DNA of 16,276 bases from CAVLCC01 sp963624975 (GTDB taxonomy: Bacteria; Actinomycetota; Coriobacteriia; Coriobacteriales; CADBOM01), in the NCBI GenBank assembly GCA_963624975.1, contig CAVFRF010000048.1, forward strand, positions 1 to 16,276. Reading direction: 5' to 3'. This document shows positions 1 through 6,756 of the stretch, piece by piece. Below the pieces are notes generated by a model. The model was not told the origin of the DNA. It searched no databases and saw only the letters and a program-made list of their open reading frames with translations. The translations under genes and the position numbers were made by a program. How positions within the stretch are numbered: the stretch's first letter is position 1; every line of letters begins with the position of its first letter.

Positions 1-7
1 TCTCCTT

Positions 8-105
8 GGGTGCCACCGCGGGGTATATCGTACCGGCTCAGGCTTCGCTTCGCTGCAGAAGTCGCCGGTCCGACACACCCCACGCTGGCACCTGGCGAGT
101 CTTCC
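8..105. repeat. Dispersed hairpin repeat, copy A
   Basis: This stretch is about 88% identical by eye to 12132-12230. Its ends (8-24 and 77-93) are imperfect inverted repeats of about 17 bp: the left arm begins GGGTGCC and runs to CGGGGT, and the right arm carries ACCCCACGCTGGCACC. The transcript could therefore fold into a long stem with a loop of about 50 nt. No ORF is conserved between the copies beyond what the DNA identity dictates. It resembles a REP or small MITE family. Copy B lies just after a gene's stop codon, so copy A may mark the end of a gene left of the window, but that is inference. Confidence 0.7.
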
Positions 106-400
106 CGGGTGCCCCTCTGCAAGCTGCGGAAATAAAAAACCTCCACAGCTTGGCGGCTGCAGAGGTTCGATACTTCGTGGTTCCTTCTCTTCGTGCAAAA
201 CGAGAATCTACGAGGTTTCGGCGCAGCCGGCATCGTGCCCATCGAAAAATCGATAGGTAAAATAGGCGAAGCCGAAATAATATGCTGCGTTGCGAATCAC
301 CGTTGATGTCTCCTTTGCGACTTTTAGAAAATAGCACTTTCGGCGGGCGAGTCTACATAAGTTGGCAAAGATTTTGCATTTTGCACAGCGAACGGCGGTT
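106..400. other. Gene-free stretch with no recognised feature
   Basis: I see no credible coding region here. The short open frames have no ribosome binding site and no family resemblance. Locally it contains a short inverted repeat (AACCTC near 139-144 against GAGGTT near 163-168) and the small palindrome ATCGAAAAATCGAT near 240-253. The base composition is lower in GC than in the genes to the right. It is probably degenerate repeat or intergenic DNA. Confidence 0.4.
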
Positions 401-512
401 GAGCGTGGCTGCGGGCGAACTCAGGCATTGCGGCTCCGCTGCCTGTTGGCGGCGTCAACGGGCAAGGCTTTAGAAGGGAAGATGCGTTCCCTTCGGGCGG
501 GGTGTCTTGGCT
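401..512. repeat. Tandem unit of about 110 bp, copy 1
   Basis: The unit starts GAGCGTGGCTGCGGGCGA, contains the well-conserved core GGCGTCAACGGGCAAGGCTT, and ends in a segment containing TTCCCTTCGGGCGGGGTGTC. It recurs at 538-647 and 3014-3126. The third copy shares its 3' segment with this copy rather than with copy 2, which suggests shuffling among family members. No protein is evident. Confidence 0.65.
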
Positions 513-537
513 TCCGAGCCGCTCGTTGGGAGCGGGC

Positions 538-647
538 GAGCGTGGCAGCGGGCGAGCCTAGGCATTGCGGCTTTGTTGCTTGCAGGTGGCGTCAACGGGC
601 AAGGCTTTGGAAAAGAGGAGCTTTATTTCGGATGGGGGTTCGTGGCT
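538..647. repeat. Tandem unit of about 110 bp, copy 2
   Basis: This is a second, diverged copy of the unit at 401-512. It shares the core GGCGTCAACGGGCAAGGCTT but has a different 3' third. It leads directly into the sequence before the 230-bp inverted-repeat element. From about 545 onward it is the left end of a block repeated after the surface-protein gene at 3006-3401. Confidence 0.65.
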
Positions 648-692
648 CTCTAGCTGTTCGTTTAGTCCCTTGGAAGCTCTTCGCTCGTGGCT

Positions 693-922
693 CTTGACAA
701 GAATCGCGCCTCGATGGTTCAAAAACCCCAGCACATGACGCTTGAACGCGACCACTGCAGTTGCTACGTCCGGCCGGAATTGTGTCGAGCGGCCATATTC
801 TGCTTCCAAACACAATATATAGTGTCTGAATTTCCACCCTCCATGGACCACAGCGCAATGAGCCCTTGATGAGCCGTCATGTGTTGGGGTTTTTGAACCG
901 TTGACCTCGAATTTTTGTCAAG
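693..922. mobile_element. MITE-like 230-bp element with 47-bp terminal inverted repeats, copy 1
   Basis: The left end (693-739) and the reverse complement of the right end (876-922) match at 37 of 47 positions. They share an outer CTTGACAA and an inner block that starts GGTTCAAAAACCCCA and ends CACATGAC. The element is exactly 230 bp long, as is its second copy at 3172-3401, and the two are nearly identical inside. It encodes no transposase, so if mobile it would depend on an enzyme supplied elsewhere. I see no clear target-site duplication. The sequence immediately upstream is also similar between copies, so the pair could come from duplication of a larger block instead of two insertions. 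Confidence 0.65.
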
Positions 923-1045
923 AGGTCGACCCTGCGCGACAAGTCGCCGAAGCGTGCCCCATTGTTTGAATGCTCTTGAGCCTACATTCGTTACTTCGGG
1001 TTTACGGCCGGTCGGTGTAGAATTTGAGCGTGTAGGTTAACCGCT

Positions 1046-1053
1046 AGGGAGGG
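1046..1053 (+). promoter_or_regulatory. Ribosome binding site that decides the start of the surface-protein gene
   Basis: The purine run AGGGAGGG ends 7 nt before the ATG at 1061. An in-frame GTG at 1055 is only 1 nt from the run, so ATG 1061 is the better start. Confidence 0.6.
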
Positions 1054-1060
1054 TGTGACC

Positions 1061-3004
1061 ATGCAGAAGAGGACAACCATGAAGGGTGCCGCGCTCAAGC
1101 TGATTCTTTCCTTTGTGCTGACGATGGGATTGCTGCCATCGCTGGCGTATGCTGGACAGGAAAGCTTCGATACCGAGTCCGAGTCCAGCGACGCTTCGCT
1201 CGCGCTATCGGATGGGTACATCGCCGATTGGACCACAAGCGGTACCTGCGAATGGTCGATCGATGCCGATGGCAACTTGGTCGTGCGTCCGGCAAACGGG
1301 GCGGCTTCCGGTGAGTTGGAACGCTGGTGTCTATGGTCGAGCTACAGGGACCAAATCAAGACGGCGACTTTCGAACAGGGTGTTTCCGCCACAAGTACCG
1401 ACATGATGTTCTATAGCTGTCCTAAGCTTTCGTCGGTAGACTTGTCTGGTCTTGATACCTCGAAGGTAACGGACATGAGTTCGATGTTCTACAATTGTTC
1501 GTCGCTCAGATCTCTGGATTTGTCATCTTTCGACACTTCGAGAGTGACGGACATGAGCTATATGTTCCATGGTTGTTCGAAGCTTTCGTCTCTCAACCTT
1601 TCGTCCTTCGACACGGCAAATGCGACGAATATGTATGGTATGTTCGCTGACTGTTATTCGCTCAAATCCCTTAACCTGTCGCACTTCGAAACTCTATATG
1701 TGACGGACATGAGTTCCATGTTCAGCGGATGCAAATCCCTCACATCGCTCGACCTTTCGGGGTTCGACACATCGAATGCAAACTCCATGTACAGCATGTT
1801 CTATGGCTGCTCTAAGCTCCTAGCCCTCGATATTTCTAGCTTCGATACGTCGTACGTGACAAACATGGGTTCCATGTTCTATCGTTGCGACTCTTTGGCA
1901 AGCATAAAGCTGGGGAATACATTTAGCTTCGAGGGAGCAAGCTTGTATCGTTCGGGTGAGTTTCCAACTCCGAGCGGAGATCGATACACCGGCAAGTGGA
2001 TGAGCAGCGCAGACGGCAAGGCCTATACCCCCGCTGAAGTGCCCAGCAATGTCGCAGCAACGTATACGGCGCAAACCACTTCCGGCATAGCTTCCACGCG
2101 TTTGTCCGGCGATTCGCGCTACAACACGATGGCGGAAATCTCGGCTGCAGGGTTCACTACGGCAGACAGCGTCGTGCTGGCATCTGGCGAGAACTTCCCC
2201 GACGCTCTTGGCGCCTCGGCGCTGGCAGGTGCGCTTAGCGCGCCGGTGCTGCTGACCGATTCCGACAATCTATCCGATGAGGCTTCTTCCGAGATTTCCC
2301 GTCTGGGCGCCGAGACCGTTTACATCGTGGGCGGTACTGCAGCGGTATCCGCAAACGTCGAAAACGCATTGAAGGCGGATGGCTGCACGGTCGAACGCGT
2401 CTTCGGTCAATCGCGCCAGGAGACAGCGGCTCAGGTGGCAGACGAGGTTGCCAGCCTAGCCGCGCCCGATACTGCCGTTGTAGCTCCTGGTGGTGCGCCT
2501 TGGGATTCGCTTTCGGCAAGTCCCTTCGCCTACGCTCAGAACTACCCGGTGTATCTAACGGAAGGCGACGGCACGCTCTCGGAGGATACAGTCGGCGCCA
2601 TTAAAGCCAACAGCTCTATTAAGCGTGTCGTAATCGTTGGCGGTGACAATGCCGTGAAGCCTGCGGCAGAATCTGCACTTCGCAGTGCTGGGTTCGATGT
2701 CGAGCGCTGGTCTGGCGAATCTCGCTACGACACCTCCCGGGAAATCGCAAAGCACGCAATGGCCGAGGGCATGTCGGCTGGAACGGTTGCAGTGGCTTCG
2801 GGCGAAAACTTCCCCGATGCCTTGGCCGGCGGTGCGCTTGTGGGCAGTCAGAGCGGCGTGCTTCTGCTTTCGCCGTCCAACGACGGCACTCAGGCTTCGC
2901 AGTGGATCGGCACGCATAGGGGCGAAATTGGCACATGCTATCTGCTCGGCGGATCATCGGCATTGAGTGGCATCGTCGCTATGCAGATTAATGCTGCCTT
3001 GTAG
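1061..3004 (+). CDS. Secreted BspA-like (DUF285) repeat protein with three C-terminal CWB2 cell-wall-binding repeats
   Basis: A 647-residue exported surface protein. A positively charged start and hydrophobic stretch end in a likely signal peptidase site after Ala-Tyr-Ala near residue 31. Residues 126-281 (1436-1903) are six 26-residue repeats of the BspA/DUF285 type, each with the pattern LDLSxFDTSxVTDMxxMF and a conserved Cys. From about residue 344 to the end lie three CWB2-type (putative cell-wall-binding repeat 2) modules, recognisable from RLSGDSRYxT, GENFPDAL and YIVGG-like motifs. CWB2 triplets anchor proteins non-covalently to an anionic wall polymer in Clostridioides. There is no sortase motif, which fits this. 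BspA-type repeats are linked to adhesion in other bacteria, but the ligand here is unknown. The gene looks less GC-rich than its neighbours and lies between two copies of a repeat block, suggesting an acquired cassette. Confidence 0.93.
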   Translation: MQKRTTMKGAALKLILSFVLTMGLLPSLAYAGQESFDTESESSDASLALSDGYIADWTTSGTCEWSIDADGNLVVRPANGAASGELERWCLWSSYRDQIKTATFEQGVSATSTDMMFYSCPKLSSVDLSGLDTSKVTDMSSMFYNCSSLRSLDLSSFDTSRVTDMSYMFHGCSKLSSLNLSSFDTANATNMYGMFADCYSLKSLNLSHFETLYVTDMSSMFSGCKSLTSLDLSGFDTSNANSMYSMFYGCSKLLALDISSFDTSYVTNMGSMFYRCDSLASIKLGNTFSFEGASLYRSGEFPTPSGDRYTGKWMSSADGKAYTPAEVPSNVAATYTAQTTSGIASTRLSGDSRYNTMAEISAAGFTTADSVVLASGENFPDALGASALAGALSAPVLLTDSDNLSDEASSEISRLGAETVYIVGGTAAVSANVENALKADGCTVERVFGQSRQETAAQVADEVASLAAPDTAVVAPGGAPWDSLSASPFAYAQNYPVYLTEGDGTLSEDTVGAIKANSSIKRVVIVGGDNAVKPAAESALRSAGFDVERWSGESRYDTSREIAKHAMAEGMSAGTVAVASGENFPDALAGGALVGSQSGVLLLSPSNDGTQASQWIGTHRGEIGTCYLLGGSSALSGIVAMQINAAL

Positions 3005-3013
3005 GCAGCGGGC

Positions 3014-3126
3014 GAGCGTGGCTGCGGGAGAATCTTGATATTGCGGCTCCGCTGCTTACTGGTGGCGTCAACGGGCAAGGCTTTGGAAAGGAAGATAGTG
3101 TTCCCTTCGGGCGGGGTGTCGTGGCT
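3014..3126. repeat. Unit of about 110 bp, copy 3
   Basis: This is the third copy of the unit at 401-512 and 538-647. Homology starts at about 3006, one base after the TAG of the surface-protein gene. The unit carries the same GGCGTCAACGGGCAAGGCTT core. Its 3' part matches copy 1, and the sequence just beyond it (GTGGCTCTCTAGC, 3121-3133) matches what follows copy 2, so it looks like a mosaic. Confidence 0.65.
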
Positions 3127-3171
3127 CTCTAGCCGTTCGTTTTGTCCCCCGAAAGCTCTTCGCTTGTGGTT

Positions 3172-3401
3172 CTTGACAAGAATCGCGCCTCGATGGTTCA
3201 AAAACCCCAGCACATGACGCTTGAACGCGACCACTGCAGTTGCTACGTCCGGCCGGAATTGTGTCGAGCGGCCATATTCTGCTTCCAAACACAATATATA
3301 GTGTCTGAATTTCCACCCTCCATGGACCACAGCGCAATGAGCCCGTGGTGGACCGTCATGTGTTGGGGTTTTTGAACCGTTGACCTCGAATTTCTGTCAA
3401 G
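3172..3401. mobile_element. MITE-like 230-bp element with 47-bp terminal inverted repeats, copy 2
   Basis: It has the same length, orientation and almost the same sequence as 693-922. The main differences are a cluster near 3344-3352 and one base in the right outer end. The inverted ends are 3172-3218 and 3355-3401. Its right end stops 7 nt before the kinase stop codon on the opposite strand (3409), and its left end is 168 nt after the surface-protein stop. The paired ends could form a large hairpin in RNA read from either side, so the element may end both convergent transcripts. That role is inference. Confidence 0.65.
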
Positions 3402-3408
3402 GCTCAAC

Positions 3409-5247
3409 TCATTGAGCGAAGATGGCAAGGCAAATGCCCATGAGCATGAAGAGTGCGACCAAAGTCGAGAACACGACGGCGACGCAGATCAAGATTCGCG
3501 TGCGGAAAGGCCGCGTTGCGAAATTGGGAGCAAACCGCACGAGCGGGCGGCGATAGCACAGCGCCAAGGCTGGCCAGCTTAGCAACGCGAACGCAAGCAC
3601 GCATATGGCATAGACGACAGGTAGCGGCGTGCCCTGCGGAATCGAGGTGATGTCGCTGGGAGAAACGACTATCGAGATGCATCCCAGCGCGATTGCCAGC
3701 ACATAGAATGCGAGGACTGCGTCCCAGGCTATGCCGAGAATCATCACCGGCCATGATGGCCGAGCGGGTGTCGGTATCGAGGTGGATCTGGCCCCGTGGG
3801 CGATACGCCGGACTGCCCGACTCCGCCGAGAAGGTGCCTGCATCGTGGTGGGCCTGGCACCGATGCTCTCCACGGCAACGGCAGCTTGTGTGAATTCTGC
3901 CGGTGTAACATTCGACGTGCTTGTGCCGTGCATGTTCCCGGGAACTGCTGCTGGGCCGGGGCCTTGAATGCCAGGAGAGGTAGCGAAAGCACCAGGGTTT
4001 TCGGCGATGTTTTGGTACCTGATGGATGGATCGAAAGTGTCGCATCTGGCTTCCGGAGCTGCAGCAGCGCATGCAGGATCTTTCGCGCCCATGGCGGAAG
4101 CAAAAGCGACGGAAAGCTCGGCTACGCTCTGATATCGGTTGGATGGGTCGAACGCGGTGGCGCGCGCTGCGACCTCGAGCAGGCTCTCCGGAATTCCGCA
4201 GTCCTCGAACCCGCTGCCCACCTCGGCGGGGGAGGGAGTGCGTCCCATCGCTAGAAACGCCAGCAGCATCCCGAGGGCGTACACGTCGCTGCGAACGTCG
4301 GTTTGCATATATCCAAACTGCTCCGGCGGAGCGTATGCCCGGGTGCCGAACCTGCGAGTGTCCTGCGTGGATGCCGAATCGTACATGCGGGCGATGCCGA
4401 GGTCGATGATCGTGACCTTGACGAGAGACGCTTCCGCGGATGTGCCACCGTAGCCTTCGGGCCGAGCGGAACTGCTTGCCATCGTGCCGCAACGCGCTGC
4501 AGAAGCCACCCCAGAGTCCGAATCGGACACCATGCTGCAATGCACCCCAGCTGCCTCGGGGTTCGAATCGGTCGACGTGCCGCAACGCACCACAGCCGTC
4601 TCGGGGTTCGAATCGCTCGACGTGCCGCAACGCACCACAGCCGCCCCAGACTCCGAATCGCTTGCCGTGTTGCAGCACGCTGTAACGACCGCGCTATGGC
4701 TCGACCCTCCAGCTTCCTTGAATGCGGTGTCGCGACCCAACGATGGCGCGGGAGAGAACGCGCTACCCAACGATGGCACTGTCGCGAACGTCGCTATCAC
4801 GTTGGAAGGCTTGAGGTCGCGGTGGATCATTGGCGGGTCGAAGGACTCGTGCAGCTCGCGCACCGCCTCGCATAGCGCGGGGAACACCTCTGCAGCAACT
4901 TCAGGCGAGCCGCCACGAGCCTCGACCAGCTCCTCCAGCGTGGGGCCTTCGACGAACTCCATCACCACCACGCTCTGCTCGCCGGCATCGTAGCTCTCGA
5001 CGATGCGCGGCAGGTGCTCGAACCTTGCGCCCGCAAGCTGCGCTTCCCATATCCTGCGGTAGGCTGCGCCGAGGCCCGACCTGGAATCGATGTACTTGCG
5101 CACGAACGGGCCGGTCTCGGCACCATCTGCGCCAACTAGGAAAACGCGCTCGGTGCGTTCGAGCGCGTTTTCCTTAAGCGTCTGGTCTACGCGGTAGCTG
5201 TCTTCGCGCGCCAGGCATTCGAGTTGTCTTTCGAGTTCTTCGTCCAT
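3409..5247 (-). CDS. Membrane-anchored Ser/Thr protein kinase with a repeat-bearing insert in the catalytic domain
   Basis: A 612-residue eukaryotic-type kinase. Visible landmarks are a candidate ATP-binding Lys51 (VRKYI), hinge MEFVEG (96-101), catalytic loop HRDLKPSN (142-149), DLG in place of DFG (282-284), GTRAYAPPEQ (301-310) and SDVYALG (320-326). The glycine loop is degenerate. Between the catalytic loop and DLG, where family members have only a few residues, there are about 125 extra, including four 15-residue repeats (197-256). After the domain a segment starting FDPSNRYQ (366) recurs imperfectly as FDPSIRYQ (405). A polar linker leads to three predicted membrane helices (about 501-528, 542-564, 584-609), so the kinase domain should face the cytoplasm. 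There are no PASTA domains. An in-frame GTG at 5292 is an alternative start; neither start has a clear Shine-Dalgarno. It lies 63 nt after the helix-turn-helix gene. Confidence 0.88.
   Translation of the reverse strand: MDEELERQLECLAREDSYRVDQTLKENALERTERVFLVGADGAETGPFVRKYIDSRSGLGAAYRRIWEAQLAGARFEHLPRIVESYDAGEQSVVVMEFVEGPTLEELVEARGGSPEVAAEVFPALCEAVRELHESFDPPMIHRDLKPSNVIATFATVPSLGSAFSPAPSLGRDTAFKEAGGSSHSAVVTACCNTASDSESGAAVVRCGTSSDSNPETAVVRCGTSTDSNPEAAGVHCSMVSDSDSGVASAARCGTMASSSARPEGYGGTSAEASLVKVTIIDLGIARMYDSASTQDTRRFGTRAYAPPEQFGYMQTDVRSDVYALGMLLAFLAMGRTPSPAEVGSGFEDCGIPESLLEVAARATAFDPSNRYQSVAELSVAFASAMGAKDPACAAAAPEARCDTFDPSIRYQNIAENPGAFATSPGIQGPGPAAVPGNMHGTSTSNVTPAEFTQAAVAVESIGARPTTMQAPSRRSRAVRRIAHGARSTSIPTPARPSWPVMILGIAWDAVLAFYVLAIALGCISIVVSPSDITSIPQGTPLPVVYAICVLAFALLSWPALALCYRRPLVRFAPNFATRPFRTRILICVAVVFSTLVALFMLMGICLAIFAQ
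4480..4659 (-). repeat. Four 45-bp tandem repeats inside the kinase gene
   Basis: Four in-frame copies encode 15-residue units such as DSNPETAVVRCGTST. The two central copies are closest in DNA sequence and the outer ones have diverged. Each unit contains one Cys. The repeat count could change by slippage or recombination without breaking the reading frame. Confidence 0.85.
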
Positions 5248-5310
5248 GCGGCATATGTTAGCAGACGCGCTGCGCCAATCTGCGCCAAGCACGAACGGGC
5301 AGGGCAGCCC

Positions 5311-5772
5311 CTAGCAGATCGTGTCCTCGCCGAACTCGAACAGCTTCTCGTTGGCGCTCTGCAGCGACAGCCCGTGCGTGATGCAGAAGATGATGATGGC
5401 ATCGCGGCGGTTCTTGCAGTACAGCGAGCTGGCTCCAGCCGCTTGCAGCAGGCGGTTGGCGTCGTGAAGGTCGCATTCGAGCGCGAACGCCAGCTGAAGC
5501 ACCTTGTTGCGCGAAGCGCCGCGTTGCCCGACGAACACCTGGTATCCGAACGTGTTGTTGAGGTCGGCGCGCCTGATCGCCTCCGCCCTCGAGATCCCCT
5601 TCGCATTGGCAAGTTTCTGCAGGCAATCCGACAGGCTGGAATCGTCGAAGCGGTACTTGTCCACCACGTCTTCGGGGCTTGCGCTGTCTATCAGCTCGTC
5701 TAGCAGCTCTTCTGTTAGAAGCTCGTTCACGTGTTTCTTCCTCTTCCGGCGTTTGCCATTGCCGCTAGCCAT
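5311..5772 (-). CDS. Helix-turn-helix (XRE-like) protein, probable partner of the kinase
   Basis: A 153-residue soluble protein. A basic N-terminus (GKRRKRKKH) and an acidic helical stretch (about 18-35) precede a helix-turn-helix region at about 48-110, with the pattern KGISRAEAIRRADLNNTFGYQVF followed, after a few residues, by SRNKVLQLAFAL. The C-terminal part contains NRRDAIIIFCITHGLS. This arrangement matches a widespread small-protein family in Firmicutes and Coriobacteriia that I recognise as commonly encoded next to a eukaryotic-type Ser/Thr kinase. Its biochemical role is not established; DNA binding or being a kinase substrate are both possible. The start is supported by GGTGAG about 7 nt upstream of the ATG. 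It lies between the DUF4190-type gene (87-nt gap) and the kinase gene (63-nt gap), so co-transcription is likely. Confidence 0.8.
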   Translation of the reverse strand: MASGNGKRRKRKKHVNELLTEELLDELIDSASPEDVVDKYRFDDSSLSDCLQKLANAKGISRAEAIRRADLNNTFGYQVFVGQRGASRNKVLQLAFALECDLHDANRLLQAAGASSLYCKNRRDAIIIFCITHGLSLQSANEKLFEFGEDTIC

Positions 5773-5859
5773 TGTAGCTCACCAGATTCGAACCCGGGCA
5801 TCGGCAAGATGCATCGCGCGACACTGGCGACCAGCCAGAGGCGGGCGCCCCGCTAGCTA
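5773..5859 (-). other. Intergenic segment able to form several hairpins
   Basis: Read on the minus strand, this 87-nt gap starts GTAGCT and ends AGCTAC, so its ends pair. Between them are GCGGG/CCCGC (3-nt loop), CTGGC/GCCAG (5-nt loop) and GCATC/GATGC (5-nt loop), then the T-loop-like GGTTCGAAT. The cloverleaf impression is notable, but loop sizes are wrong for a tRNA. It covers the 5' leader of the helix-turn-helix gene, including its ribosome binding site, and follows two tandem stop codons of the upstream gene. It could be a terminator, a leader regulator or coincidence. Confidence 0.3.
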
Positions 5860-6567
5860 CTACAGGTTCCAAGTTCCGGCAGCCGAGTCGGACAACATGC
5901 TGGAATAGTAGAGAACCTTGGAGATGTCGCCATCGAAGTACACGGTTCCCGACGTGCTCCCGCCTGCGGCAAGCTCCCCGGAATTGAGCGCGTTGGTGCT
6001 CTCCGTATAGTAAGTGCTGTAGGAAAGCGCCCCGTTGGCATCCTGCCCCTTCCAATCGTACGTGTTGAACGATGCCTCCGAAGTGCCGTTGTTGACGTAG
6101 GTCACGCTAACTCCGGTCTTCACGTCGTCGCTGTAGCTGGTCGTAAGGCCGGTTTCGACTGCGGTGACGGTTACGGAGAGGCCGTTTTCGAGCTCGAGCG
6201 TGTCGCCCGCCGCAAGGTTGCTCGTGTCCACGGTCGCGCTCTTGCTGGCCTGCGGACCCGACACGGCAGAATCTATGGCGTTGACCCAGGCTGCCTGCAC
6301 GGCCAGCACCGCCACGATGGCTACGATGTTGATGACGAGTGCGGCAATGGCCATGCCCTTGCCTGACTTCTTGCCGCGGCACACGCCCACCAGCCCGACG
6401 ATGCCGAGGACTGCTCCGACCAAGGCGATGAAGAACGAGATGTTGTTGAATATCGGCAGAAACGATGTGACAAGCGCCACGATTCCCAGCACCAGCGAGG
6501 CTATGGCCAGGCCGGACTTGCCTTGCGGGGCGGCGGGAGTGCCGTATGGGTTGATGTTTTCCTGCAT
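5860..6567 (-). CDS. Membrane protein with DUF4190-like helices and an extracellular DUF4352-like domain
   Basis: A 235-residue protein. A short polar start (MQENINPYGTPAAPQGKSG) precedes three hydrophobic segments (about 18-39, 43-63 and 71-92) separated by CRGKKSGKG. The paired Ala/Gly-rich helices resemble DUF4190. Residues from about 120 form a Ser/Thr-rich beta domain (LELENGLSVTVTAVETG, then VSVTYVNNGTSEASFN and SGTVYFDGD) typical of the immunoglobulin-like DUF4352 fold, probably outside the cell. The ATG at 6567 is preceded by AAGGAAGGGG at good spacing. An upstream in-frame extension to 6669 lacks one and its translation looks non-coding. The gene ends in tandem TAG codons. Binding to a surface ligand is possible, but the function is unknown. 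It may be co-transcribed with the kinase and helix-turn-helix genes. Confidence 0.82.
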   Translation of the reverse strand: MQENINPYGTPAAPQGKSGLAIASLVLGIVALVTSFLPIFNNISFFIALVGAVLGIVGLVGVCRGKKSGKGMAIAALVINIVAIVAVLAVQAAWVNAIDSAVSGPQASKSATVDTSNLAAGDTLELENGLSVTVTAVETGLTTSYSDDVKTGVSVTYVNNGTSEASFNTYDWKGQDANGALSYSTYYTESTNALNSGELAAGGSTSGTVYFDGDISKVLYYSSMLSDSAAGTWNL

Positions 6568-6669
6568 GGATGTCCCCTTCCTTCTTGCATGTGTGTTTGC
6601 GGTAAGACGAAACGATGGGGTCGGCGAATGCCCCGAACGCACAACATGGTAGAAGAAACGGGAAGCCAA

Positions 6670-6692
6670 AACATTAGCTCGCAGCTAATGTT
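6670..6692. promoter_or_regulatory. Perfect 10-bp inverted repeat, candidate operator or terminator
   Basis: AACATTAGCT and AGCTAATGTT flank a 3-nt spacer. On the minus strand the repeat lies 64 nt after the glycosyltransferase stop codon and about 100 nt before the DUF4190-type start. It is followed on that strand by TTGGCTT, only a weak T-tract. The AT-rich stem fits a regulator-binding site at least as well as an intrinsic terminator. Confidence 0.4.
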
Positions 6693-6756
6693 CGAAAGGT
6701 GCGAGTCTGGCCGCAGTGCGGCGCGCTTGTGGCCGGAAGCGTTGCGGAAGCGACCG

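Noticed and set aside
282..697. Short plus-strand open frames in the left repeat region
   Set aside because: They run through the tandem 110-bp units, lack ribosome binding sites, overlap each other and have Arg-rich translations without family features.
693..700. TTGACA at the outer ends of the 230-bp elements as promoter -35 boxes
   Set aside because: No -10 box stands at 16-18 bp downstream in either orientation, so the match is better read as part of the terminal inverted repeat.
4480..4659. Regular 45-bp repeats as a possible CRISPR array
   Set aside because: The units are contiguous without unique spacers, are in frame and lie inside the kinase gene, so they are coding tandem repeats.
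3404..4678. A 424-codon minus-strand frame overlapping the kinase gene
   Set aside because: The kinase frame carries the DLG and APPEQ motifs and membrane helices. This frame is Arg/His-rich and contains no domains.
5773..5859. A tRNA gene on the minus strand
   Set aside because: The D-like loop is 3 nt and the anticodon-like loop 5 nt, the T stem has two mismatches, and no sensible anticodon can be placed. It is kept only as a structured segment.
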